A stretch of 6,385 nucleotides of DNA from an uncultured Clostridia bacterium (GTDB lineage: Bacteria > Bacillota > Clostridia > TANB77 > CAG-508): positions 1 through 6,385 of the forward strand of contig CAKPKZ010000090.1 of NCBI GenBank assembly GCA_934167435.1, given 5' to 3'. A program made the position numbers and the translations under genes. Shown piece after piece: positions 1-6,385 of the stretch. The stretch's first letter is position 1; every line of letters begins with the position of its first letter. The notes under the pieces are model-generated. The model made no database searches. It worked only from the letters and a program-made list of their open reading frames with translations, and had not been told where the DNA came from.

Positions 1-360
1 GTATAATACATTGTGTTTTAATTGCTTTGCTATAATTGTTTCTTCTGTGTAAATATTGTAAGAAATACTATTTTCTTCACAAATTTTTGCTATTTCTAAT
101 ACTTTTTGTTTATTTAAAAATTTTTCATACATTATTTGATCATTTTTTATATCATATATTAATGAACCATTTCCTGCAATAAAATAATTATTCGAACCAA
201 TTTCTTCTGCTATTGTTTTTATTGAATCTATTGGTCTTCCTGAAGCAATTATTACATCTGTTCCTTTTTCTATTGTTTGTTTTATTTGGTCAAATAAAAT
301 TTGCTCATTTGGTAACAATTCCATAAATCCTGCTAATGTTCTAGGTTCTGTTTTTGACAT
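1..360 (-). CDS. Chimeric ORF: HisS N-terminus joined to a HAD/Cof-type phosphatase (partial)
   Basis: The first 120 residues are visible; the rest lies beyond the left edge. Residues 1 to about 32 (EPRTLAGFMELLPNEQILF at 5-23) match the usual start of histidyl-tRNA synthetase in low-GC Firmicutes. hisS is also the gene expected downstream of rel and the hydrolase. From about residue 30 the protein becomes a Cof-type HAD phosphatase: ASGRP at 39-43 (motif II, Ser40), then a GNGSLIYD segment at 63-70 typical of that family. The aspartate nucleophile motif DxDGT, which should precede ASGRP by about 30 residues, is absent because HisS sequence sits there. The HisS class II motifs are also absent, so the visible part supports neither activity. 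The ATG at 358-360 follows a strong AAAGGAG ribosome site, 21 bases after the corrected end of the hydrolase gene. The join is in frame near 262-290. It may be a genuine deletion fusion or an assembly chimera. Confidence 0.7.
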   Translation of the reverse strand, partial: MSKTEPRTLAGFMELLPNEQILFDQIKQTIEKGTDVIIASGRPIDSIKTIAEEIGSNNYFIAGNGSLIYDIKNDQIMYEKFLNKQKVLEIAKICEENSISYNIYTEETIIAKQLKHNVLY

Positions 361-381
361 AATTATCACTCCTTTTTTCTT

Positions 382-1030
382 TTACCACAATTTAGGCTTT
401 AACTCTAAATATATTGGTTTTTCTTCTTTTATCATTGTTGGTTTTCCGATGGCCTGGATATACTATAATATCATCTGGCAAAGTCATTAATTTTTTTGTT
501 ATAGAATTCATTATATCTTCCATACTAGAAGTTGGTAAATCTGTTCTTCCCCATGTTCCTCTAAACAATGTATCACCAGAAAATAAACATTTTTCTTTTT
601 CACAATACAAACATGTTCCACCTTGTGTGTGCCCTGGTGTGTGTATAACTTTAAATTCTAAATTTCCTAAATGAATTAAATCACCATTATCTATTCTAGA
701 ATCTGCCTCTAGCTCTATTTCTGGAAGTCCTATATATCCAGATAAATTTATTTCTGGGTTGTTTAGTCCATCTACATCATCTCTATGTATTAATATTTTT
801 CCTCCGCATATTTGCTTTAATTGGGTTACTCCTGCAATATGGTCTCCATGACAATGAGTTAAATATATATATTTTAATTTTCCTTTTAAAATATTTATCA
901 TTTCTACTATTTTTTCTACATCACCTGCAGGATCTATAACCATTGTTTCATAACTTTCTTCATCAAAAATAATATAACAATTAGTAGGATCCCCTACCCA
1001 TGTGGCTATCTTTAGTTCTTTTAAAATCAT
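382..1030 (-). CDS. Glyoxalase-II-like metallo-beta-lactamase-fold hydrolase, read through one +1 CGGA shift
   Basis: This is a small metal-dependent hydrolase of the hydroxyacylglutathione hydrolase-like family, probably cytoplasmic and acting on thioesters; the substrate is unknown. The metal-binding set is complete: THCHGDH at residues 58-64, His134 in HTPGHTQGG (130-138), Asp153 in SGDTLF, and His194 in YPGH. In the raw frame the protein runs out after His194 as RKTNNDKRRK and stops at 392. Skipping one base (the C of CGG, position 448) gives GKPTMIKEEKPIYLELKPK after YPGH, restoring the family's PGHG, and a stop at 382-384, for 215 residues. The start has a GGGAG ribosome site (1040-1044) and lies 17 bases after the rel stop. 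The corrected end leaves 21 bases before the next gene, with a ribosome site between, which also supports it. Family identity is firm; the C-terminal correction is strongly supported. Confidence 0.88.
445..448 (-). other. CGGA recoding site 1 (+1 shift, Gly) in the metallo-hydrolase gene
   Basis: Read on the minus strand, the frame gives CAT CGG AAA ACC. After omitting the C at 448 it gives CAT GGA AAA CCA, which is His-Gly-Lys-Pro. The restored PGHG contains the last metal ligand, His194. Without the shift, translation ends 18 codons later at 392-394 with a lysine/arginine-rich tail unlike the family. Confidence 0.8.
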
Positions 1031-1047
1031 TTAATTTCGCTCCCTTT

Positions 1048-3236
1048 TTATCTCTTAACTTCATATACACTTTCTACTTTTTTAATTAGTTTTATAACTT
1101 TGCTTAGTTCTTCAATATTCTCAATTTCAATATTTACATCTATTATGGCAATTCTTTCTTTTGTTGTTTTTGTAGTTACTCCCATAAGTTTTGCCTTAGA
1201 ATCTTTAATTGCATTTAAAATATCAACTAATAATCCATTTCTATCATTTGCTAAGACTTGAATATTTACATTATATGTTTCTTTTGCTTCCTCATACCAT
1301 TTAACATCAATCATTCTGTTTTCTTCTGATAATAAATCTTTTAAGTTAATACAGTCTTTTCTATGTACAGAAACACCTCTACCTTTTGTAATATATCCAA
1401 CAATTTCATCTCCTGGTAATGGATTACAGCATTTTGATAATTTTACTAAACAATTGTCTATTCCTTTTACTATAATTCCAGAATTTGAAGCTTTAGCTTT
1501 ATTTTGTTTTGTTTTTGCTAATTCTTCTATTTTTTGTTCAATATTTTCTTCATTATGTTCTTTTCTATATTCTTGTAGCATTCTTGCTATTATTTTTACT
1601 GCTGAGTTTGCGCCAAATCCAACAGCTGCATACATTTCTTCTATATTTTTATATTTATATCTTTCTAATGCAGGTTCTAAATATTCTGGCTTAAATACAT
1701 CTGTGTGTGAAACTCCTATTCTTTTTAGTTCTTTTTCTATTAATTCTTTACCCTTTTCAATATTTTCTGCTTTCTGCGCCTTCTTAAAAAATCCTTGAAT
1801 TTTGTTTTTGGCTTTTGTACTTTTTACAAATTTAAGCCAATCTCTACTTGGACCTTTAGAATTATCTGAAGTTATTATTTCTATAATATCCCCGCTATTT
1901 AAAGGAGTTATAATTGGCATCATTTTACTATTTATTTTACAGCCTGTCATATGGTGCCCAATTTGTTCATGTATACTATATGCAAAATCTATTGGTGTAG
2001 CTCCTCTTGGAAGTACTTTTATTGCTCCTTTTGGAGTAAATACATAAACTTCATCTTCAAATAATTCTGTTTTTAATGTTTCTAAAAATTCTTGTGGATC
2101 CTGCATTTCTTTTTGCCATTCTAATGTTTCACGAAGCCACGCTAATTTGTCTTCTCCAACTTTTACTGCTTCTTTTTTTCCATTATAACTAGCCTCTTTG
2201 TACGCCCAATGTGCAGCAATACCATATTCTGCAATTCTATGCATATCCCATGTACGAATTTGAACTTCAAAAGGTGTTCCTTTATCTCCTACCAATGTTG
2301 TATGTATTGATTGGTACATGTTAGGTTTTGGAACTGCTATATAGTCTTTAAACCTTCCTGGCATTGGACTATATAATTCGTGTACAACTCCGAAGTGCAG
2401 CATAGCAATCTTTTACAGAATTTACTAATATTCGTAATGCAAATAAGTCATATATTTGGTCTAAAGTTTTATTGTCTCTTTTCATTTTTCTATAAATACT
2501 ATATAAATGCTTTGCTCTTCCGCGTTACTTCTGCTTCAATTTTTTGTTCTCTTAGTTCCACTCTAATATCTGCCATTATTTTTTCTATAAATTTTAATCT
2601 TTCATCTCTTTTTTTATCAATGCCTTCAACTAATTCGTGGTATTCTTCTGGATATAAATATTTAAATGATAAATCTTCTAATTCCCATTTTAAAGAATAT
2701 AAACCTAATCTATTAGCAAGAGGAGCATATAATTCCATTGTTTCTTTTGCATTTGCTATTTGTCTATCTCTTTTTAAATACTTTAAAGTTCTCATGTTGT
2801 GAAGTCTATCTGCTAATTTTAATATAATTACTCTTATATCTTTTCCCATTGCTAAAAACATTTTTCTATAGTCTTCTACTTGTTGTTCTTCTACTGATGT
2901 AAATTGTATATTGCTTAATTTAGTTACTCCTGCAACCATTTGTGCAATTTCTTCGCCAAATTCTTTTTTTAAATCTTCATTTGTTACATCTGTGTCTTCT
3001 ACAATGTCATGTAAAAGCGCCGCACAAACCGTATTGTCATCTAATCCTATTTGTGCCAATGTGTATGCAACATGCAATGGATGAATTATATAGCTTTCGC
3101 CAGATTTTCTAAACTGATTATGATGTTTACTTTCTGCTAAATTGTAAGCTTTCATTATTAAATTTGTGTTTACATTTTCAGAAACTTCTTTTCTTTTTGC
3201 AATTATATCTTGAATAGTAACTGTTTTATCATTCAT
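1048..3236 (-). CDS. rel: Bifunctional (p)ppGpp synthetase/hydrolase Rel (RelA/SpoT), read through two +1 CGGA shifts
   Basis: This makes and degrades the stringent-response alarmone (p)ppGpp at the ribosome. Three frames join into a 728-residue protein, the normal family length. Residues 1-238 hold the HD hydrolase (RKSGE 43-47, His52, His76-Asp77, Glu80-Asp81, Asp143). Residues 239-281 lie in a second frame and begin the synthetase (GRAKHLYSIYRKM, then DLFALRILV). Residues 282-728 lie in a third frame: GRFKDYIAVPKPN (the RxKD form of bifunctional Rel), EVQIRT, the HWAYKE helix, a TGS domain at about 395-455, a conserved Cys/His segment (SKCCNPLPGDE to HRKDC, about 600-628) and a C-terminal ACT domain from about 655. 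The two junctions are CGGA at 2519-2522 and 2389-2392. The start has a GAGGGG ribosome site (3245-3250) next to the recJ stop, 15 bases away. The ATG at 2403 has no ribosome site and is not a real start. HD and synthetase motifs are both intact. Confidence 0.93.
2389..2392 (-). other. CGGA recoding site 3 (+1 shift, Gly282) in rel
   Basis: The frame gives GCA CTT CGG AGT TGT and would hit TAG at 2369-2371 within seven codons. Omitting the C at 2392 gives GCA CTT GGA GTT GTA CAC, reading Ala-Leu-Gly-Val-Val-His. This is the conserved ALG(I/V)(V/I)H segment of RelA/SpoT synthetases, just before the PGRFKDYIA motif. Confidence 0.87.
2519..2522 (-). other. CGGA recoding site 2 (+1 shift, Gly239) in rel
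   Basis: The frame gives GTA ACG CGG AAG AGC and ends at TAG (2499-2501) seven codons after CGG. Omitting the C at 2522 gives GTA ACG GGA AGA GCA AAG CAT, reading Val-Thr-Gly-Arg-Ala-Lys-His. This is the conserved start of the (p)ppGpp synthetase domain. The 43-codon stretch to site 3 is open only in this new frame and matches Rel throughout. Confidence 0.88.
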
Positions 3237-3251
3237 AGTTAAATCCCCTCT

Positions 3252-4937
3252 TTAAATTGATTTCATAATGTCTTTAATGTTTATTTGTATAGATTCTACT
3301 CCTCCAAATGTATTTATTTCTAATACACCTGCAACATCAATTTTATCTCCTATTTTATATTCACTAACAAGATTTCCAATATTAAACCCAATTGCATTTA
3401 CAATTACGTTTTTGTCTTTTAATGTTAGTTTTAAATGTTTACCTTCTGAAAGAGCCCTTATAGAATCAATTCTTAAATTTTTAAAACTAAAAATTGGCAT
3501 TTTGTTTCCTTCGCCAAATGGCTCTAACAATTTTAAACTTTCTACCATTTCTTTGCTTATTTCGCTTAAGTTAATTTTAGAATCTACTTTTATTATTGGT
3601 ATTATTTTATCTATATTACTTTTATTTGCTATTTGTTCAAATTGTTTTTCAAATTCTTTTACTTTATCTTTTCTTACTGTAATTCCTATTGCCATAGCAT
3701 GTCCGCCAAATTTTTCTATTGTATTTGTACATTTTGATAATGCTTCGTGTAAGTCAAACCCTGGAATACTTCTTCCTGAGCCTTTACCTAATTCTCCATC
3801 AAAACATAACAATATGCTTGGTTTAAAGTACATTTCTGTTATTTTAGAAGATACTATTCCTATAACTCCATGATGCCAATTTTCTCCTCCAACTATTATT
3901 GTTTTATTTTTATCTAAATTTTTGCTTTCTATTTGTTTTATAGCACTTTCGTATATTGCTTTTTCGGTTTCTTGTCTTTTTTTATTATAATCGTTTAATT
4001 CGTTAGTTAAATTTTGAACTTCGTTATAATTTTTAGATAAGAATAATTGCAATGCTTTTTCTGCATGTCCCATTCTTCCACATGCATTTAGCCTAGGTGC
4101 TACGCCAAATGATATTGCACTTGAATCTATAGTTTTATATCCTGAAGCATTTAAAATAGATTTTAAACCTATATTTTTTGTTTGATTTACAAGCATTAGT
4201 CCTAATTTTGCAATAACTCTATTTTCATCTACTAATGGCACTATGTCTGATATTGTTCCTACACACACTATATCTAAATATTTTAAATATTCTTTTTCAT
4301 CTAAACCTAATCTTATTGACAATGCTTGTGTTAGCTTAAATACTACTCCAACCCCTGCTAAATCTCTAAATGGGTATTTATTGTCTTTTCTTTTACAATC
4401 TACTACTGCTATTGCTGGTGGCAATTCTTCTGCTGCTTCATGATGGTCTGTAACAATTGTTTCCATTCCTAGTGAATTTGCATATTTTATTTCTTCTATT
4501 CCAGATATTCCACAGTCTACAGTTATCATTAATTTATACCCTTCGTTGTTTAACTTTTGTATTGCTTCTTTATTAAGTCCATACCCTTCATTTATTCTGT
4601 CTGGTATATATTGCTCTACTACCATTCCTCTTTCTTCTAAAAAGCTTTTTAAAACTGTTATACTTGTTATACCATCTACATCATAGTCACCAAATATAAC
4701 TATTTTTTCTTTATTTTCTATTGCTTTTATAATTCTATTTACCGCAATTTCCATATCTGGCATTAAATATGGATTATGAAAGTCTTTTCTTGTTGGGTTT
4801 AAAAATATTGGTATTTGATCTTCTTCTATATTTCTATTTGCTAATATTGTTGCTATTAATGTATTTACTTTGTAGTTATTTTCTATTCGTTTTACTTTTG
4901 CTTCATCTATTTCATATAATTGCCACTTTTTATTCAT
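3252..4937 (-). CDS. recJ: Single-stranded-DNA-specific 5'-3' exonuclease RecJ
   Basis: RecJ degrades single-stranded DNA 5' to 3' in recombination and mismatch or base-excision repair, in the cytoplasm with Mn2+ or Mg2+. The 561 residues form one intact frame. The DHH domain has GDYDVDGITS at 83-92 (Asp84, Asp86, Asp88), VDCGISG at 140-146 and TDHH at 163-166. APRLNACGRMGHAEKA follows at 280-295. The DHHA1 part carries WHHGVIGIVSSKI, GSGRSIPGFDLHEAL and FGGHAMAIGIT. The last roughly 110 residues fit the RecJ OB fold (LLEPFGEGNKMPIF). Length is usual for short Firmicutes RecJ proteins. The start follows AGGAGA (4943-4948). It is the first gene of the operon, and rel begins 15 bases downstream; an apt gene, often found between them, is absent. 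It contains no in-frame CGG codon and no frameshift, although a CGGA lies across a Gly-Gly codon boundary at 3702-3705. Confidence 0.95.
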   Translation of the reverse strand: MNKKWQLYEIDEAKVKRIENNYKVNTLIATILANRNIEEDQIPIFLNPTRKDFHNPYLMPDMEIAVNRIIKAIENKEKIVIFGDYDVDGITSITVLKSFLEERGMVVEQYIPDRINEGYGLNKEAIQKLNNEGYKLMITVDCGISGIEEIKYANSLGMETIVTDHHEAAEELPPAIAVVDCKRKDNKYPFRDLAGVGVVFKLTQALSIRLGLDEKEYLKYLDIVCVGTISDIVPLVDENRVIAKLGLMLVNQTKNIGLKSILNASGYKTIDSSAISFGVAPRLNACGRMGHAEKALQLFLSKNYNEVQNLTNELNDYNKKRQETEKAIYESAIKQIESKNLDKNKTIIVGGENWHHGVIGIVSSKITEMYFKPSILLCFDGELGKGSGRSIPGFDLHEALSKCTNTIEKFGGHAMAIGITVRKDKVKEFEKQFEQIANKSNIDKIIPIIKVDSKINLSEISKEMVESLKLLEPFGEGNKMPIFSFKNLRIDSIRALSEGKHLKLTLKDKNVIVNAIGFNIGNLVSEYKIGDKIDVAGVLEINTFGGVESIQINIKDIMKSI

Positions 4938-4965
4938 ACTTTTCTCCTATTTTTTATTTTTATAT

Positions 4966-4994
4966 ATTGTATAACATTTTGTCCTTTTTTTAAA
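4966..4994 (-). promoter_or_regulatory. recJ: Candidate promoter of the recJ-rel operon
   Basis: On the minus strand TTTAAA (4989-4994) and TACAAT (4966-4971) are separated by 17 bases, in the correct orientation and about 29 bases upstream of the recJ start. In sequence this AT-rich, such boxes arise by chance, so this is only a candidate. Confidence 0.35.
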
Positions 4995-5042
4995 GAGTTT
5001 ATGTGTTTTTTTTACAGTTTTATCTTTATGTTATAAAAGTAA

Positions 5043-5072
5043 TTGCAATGTATTACATAATTGTGTTATAAT
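5043..5072 (+). promoter_or_regulatory. Promoter of the HD-domain gene
   Basis: TATAAT at 5067-5072 is a perfect -10 box and is preceded by TG one base upstream (extended -10). A weak -35, TTGCAA, lies at 5043-5048 with an 18-base spacer. Transcription would start near 5079, giving a leader of about 30 bases before the ATG at 5111. Confidence 0.65.
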
Positions 5073-5088
5073 TATTATGTATTACATA
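5048..5088. repeat. Two direct copies of ATGTATTACATA with a palindromic TGTATTACA core, flanking the HD-gene -10 box
   Basis: Exact 12-base copies lie at 5048-5059 and 5077-5088, 29 bases apart. Each holds the inverted repeat TGTA-T-TACA (5049-5057 and 5078-5086). One copy lies in the spacer of the HD-gene promoter and the other spans its expected start site. That placement would suit a repressor operator. No regulator gene is visible nearby. Confidence 0.4.
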
Positions 5089-5110
5089 TGATTATAAAGA
5101 GGGATTTTTT

Positions 5111-5644
5111 ATGAATGAATTTTTTAACTCAATTTACAATGATACCGAGTTTACAGATATAATTTATGATTTAATGAATAACGAAACTGTTTTAAAAATG
5201 AAAAATTTTAGACAACATTATGAAACCACATGTTTTGACCATTGTTTAATGGCTTCTTATTATTGTTACAAACTTTGTAAAAAATTAAATTTAGATTATG
5301 TTTCTGCTGCTAGAGGTGCTATGCTACATGACTTATTTTTATATGATTGGAGAAAAAGACAACCAGATAGAAAGGGATTACATGCTTTTACACATGGTAA
5401 ATGTGCATACAATAATGCTAGTAAAATTTTTAATTTAAACCATATTCAAAAAGATATGATTGTAAACCATATGTGGCCTGTAACTATAAAACTTCCTAAG
5501 TATAAAGAAACTTATATTTTAACTTTAGTTGATAAGTATTGTGCTTTGAATGAATCTTTTGTAGAGATTTCTTCTAGATTTTCTAAGAAAAGAGGATTTA
5601 GATTGGCTTATATGTTTTTGTGTTTATTAATAATTAGATTTTAA
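5111..5644 (+). CDS. HD-domain metal-dependent hydrolase
   Basis: A 177-residue protein of the HD superfamily of metal-dependent phosphohydrolases. The substrate is not known; nucleotides are typical. Candidate metal ligands are His44 (CFDHCLMASYY), His73-Asp74 (MLHDLFLYDW), His91 and His95 (GLHAFTHGK), His120 (VNHMWPV) and Asp141 (LVDKYCA). This spacing, with extra histidines after the HD pair, is what HD hydrolases show. The last dozen residues are hydrophobic (AYMFLCLLIIRF), but one such stretch at the very end is not enough to call a membrane anchor. The start is well supported: GAGG at 5099-5102 lies 8 bases before the ATG, and a TATAAT promoter lies 39 bases upstream of it. It is transcribed alone, divergently from recJ, and ends at a strong terminator. 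It has no CGG codon and an intact frame. Confidence 0.85.
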   Translation: MNEFFNSIYNDTEFTDIIYDLMNNETVLKMKNFRQHYETTCFDHCLMASYYCYKLCKKLNLDYVSAARGAMLHDLFLYDWRKRQPDRKGLHAFTHGKCAYNNASKIFNLNHIQKDMIVNHMWPVTIKLPKYKETYILTLVDKYCALNESFVEISSRFSKKRGFRLAYMFLCLLIIRF

Positions 5645-5672
5645 AAAAATGCCGCATCTGCGACATTTTTTT
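5643..5672. terminator. Bidirectional intrinsic terminator between convergent genes
   Basis: A stem of ATGCCGC and GCGACAT (5649-5655 with 5660-5666) encloses a four-base loop, ATCT, and is flanked by a run of A on one side and T on the other. The plus-strand RNA has one C-A mismatch. In the minus-strand RNA the same position is a G-U pair, so the hairpin fits the minus-strand gene slightly better. It begins within the HD gene's stop codon and ends 6 bases from the stop of the beta-sandwich protein gene. Confidence 0.85.
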
Positions 5673-5678
5673 ATTATA

Positions 5679-6385
5679 TTATTTTTTTACTAAATACAAT
5701 TGTGAAACATAGAATTTATCATATGTAAATGTAATTCCAACATGACCTAAACCATTGTTATTTTTATATGCATCATTATTACTATCTATTTTGCAATATA
5801 ATTCATATTCTTTATTTTCAACCCCTGCCTGATTCATATTAGCTGCTCCATCTACATATTGAGACATTCCTATATAAGAAAAAGGGGTTGAATTTGTACT
5901 AATAATACATGGTCCAAAATTTCCTTCAAGATACTGTTCACAATTTACTCTTACTACCACAGCCTCATATTGTGACAAATCAACATTATTGCTAGTTCCT
6001 ATTACAGCATTATACAGACTACATCTCGAAGAAGTTTGGCATAATATTTTATCATTTTGAAAGTCTGCTATAGATAAACCTTCTGGATCTGCTATTAATT
6101 TAACTTCTCCAAATTTAGAATTTACTATACCATTATTATATATATACTCTATTTTACTTTCATCAATTGCCATTTCTTTTATTATAGGATCACTTTCTAC
6201 AAAAGCACTTCCTATATATACTTTAACTTTTATAGTATATTGATTTCCGCAATTTAAGACTTTCAAATGTATATGATTTTTTTTCTGTTTTATCACCTTG
6301 CTTTTGGTCATCTATATAATATTCAAACATAACATTTGTATCACTAGAATACTCAGTTTCAACATTTACTTTTATTTTATCAATT
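5679..6385 (-). CDS. C-terminal part of a fibronectin-type/beta-sandwich, probably surface protein, read through one +1 CGGA shift (partial)
   Basis: The 3' end of a larger gene; its start lies beyond the right edge. From 6384 one frame reads IDKIKVNVETEYSSDTNVMF through YTFESLKL. It then meets CGG at 6247-6249 and would stop at 6223-6225. Skipping the C continues as GNQYTIKVKVYIGSAFVESD, completing the last strands of a fibronectin-III-like domain (compare the usual GLKPGTEYTVKV pattern). In all, 234 residues are visible. The following roughly 150 residues (from VKLIADPEG to a final YVSQLYLVKK) look like a beta-sandwich or carbohydrate-binding-type domain, judging only by strand pattern. I recognise no catalytic motif. 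Secretion is inferred from domain type; the signal peptide would be off the window. The ATG at 6309-6311 lies in the middle of the fibronectin-like domain, has no ribosome site, and should not be used as the start. The gene converges on the HD gene and shares its terminator. Confidence 0.7.
6246..6249 (-). other. CGGA recoding site 4 (+1 shift, Gly) in the beta-sandwich protein gene
   Basis: The frame gives CTT AAA TTG CGG AAA TCA and stops at TAA (6223-6225) eight codons after CGG. Omitting the C at 6249 gives CTT AAA TTG GGA AAT CAA TAT ACT, reading Leu-Lys-Leu-Gly-Asn-Gln-Tyr-Thr. This joins the two halves of a fibronectin-type strand pair. Homology is weaker than for rel, but the pattern is clear. 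Confidence 0.72.

Noticed and set aside
361..381. T-box or attenuator leader before the HisS-like start
   Set aside because: Only 21 bases separate the corrected hydrolase stop from the ATG, and they hold just the ribosome site.
1454..2802. Open plus-strand frames opposite rel (and similar ones opposite recJ and the hydrolase gene)
   Set aside because: They are low-complexity Phe/Leu/Ser-rich antisense readings of strongly conserved genes, with no supporting signals.
1048..3236. rel as a decaying pseudogene or as two separate proteins
   Set aside because: The 43-codon middle segment would be lost in a two-protein model. The ATG at 2403 has no ribosome site. Both breaks have the same CGGA form as breaks in two other genes, and conservation is intact everywhere else.
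445..6249. Homopolymer indel sequencing errors
   Set aside because: None of the four extra bases lies in a run of the same base, while the many long A/T runs in these genes show no indels. A motif-specific artefact is still possible and is listed as the main alternative.
445..6249. Plain reassignment of CGG to another amino acid such as Trp or Gln
   Set aside because: Reading CGG as any single amino acid keeps frame 0, which reaches a stop within 7 to 18 codons at all four sites. Only a +1 shift restores the proteins.
445..6249. Classical -1 slippery-sequence frameshifting or RF2-like stop-codon shift
   Set aside because: The required change is +1, there is no X XXY YYZ heptamer, and no stop codon lies at the sites themselves.
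5679..6311. A complete 210-residue gene starting at 6311
   Set aside because: There is no ribosome site, the start falls within a domain, and the upstream frame joins it through CGGA.

Overview
The window is very AT-rich. It has short gene gaps, strong Shine-Dalgarno sequences and AGA/CGT arginine codons. The genes recJ and a bifunctional RelA/SpoT (Rel) gene lie next to each other. This fits a low-GC Firmicutes genome, probably an uncultured clostridial or related lineage; the species cannot be named from sequence alone.

Layout. A minus-strand operon runs from about 4940 down to the left edge: recJ (single-strand exonuclease), rel ((p)ppGpp synthetase/hydrolase), a glyoxalase-II-like metallo-beta-lactamase-fold hydrolase, and a gene that opens as histidyl-tRNA synthetase but continues as a HAD/Cof-type phosphatase. 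The 173-base gap 4938-5110 carries divergent promoters and a repeated TGTATTACA palindrome. To its right, on the plus strand, is a small HD-domain hydrolase. It ends in a bidirectional terminator shared with a convergent minus-strand gene for a fibronectin-type/beta-sandwich, probably surface, protein that runs off the right edge.

Main discovery. Three of the five minus-strand genes are broken in the raw sequence by +1 frameshifts, four in total (two in rel). Each lies at an in-frame CGG codon followed by A. Skipping the C and reading GGA as glycine restores a full-length, well-conserved protein every time: PGHG in the hydrolase, the TGRAKH and ALGVVH segments in Rel, and LKLGNQY in the beta-sandwich protein. 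These four are the only in-frame CGG codons I found in any gene here. Six other CGG triplets lie across codon boundaries and disturb nothing. The simplest reading is that CGG is not an arginine codon in this organism and that CGGA is decoded as glycine with a +1 shift, either by a four-base-reading tRNA-Gly or by efficient programmed frameshifting at an unassigned codon. A systematic sequencing artefact has to be excluded.

Secondary discovery. The left-edge gene appears to join about 30 residues of HisS in frame to a HAD phosphatase that lacks its catalytic DxD motif. This is either a real deletion fusion or an assembly join.
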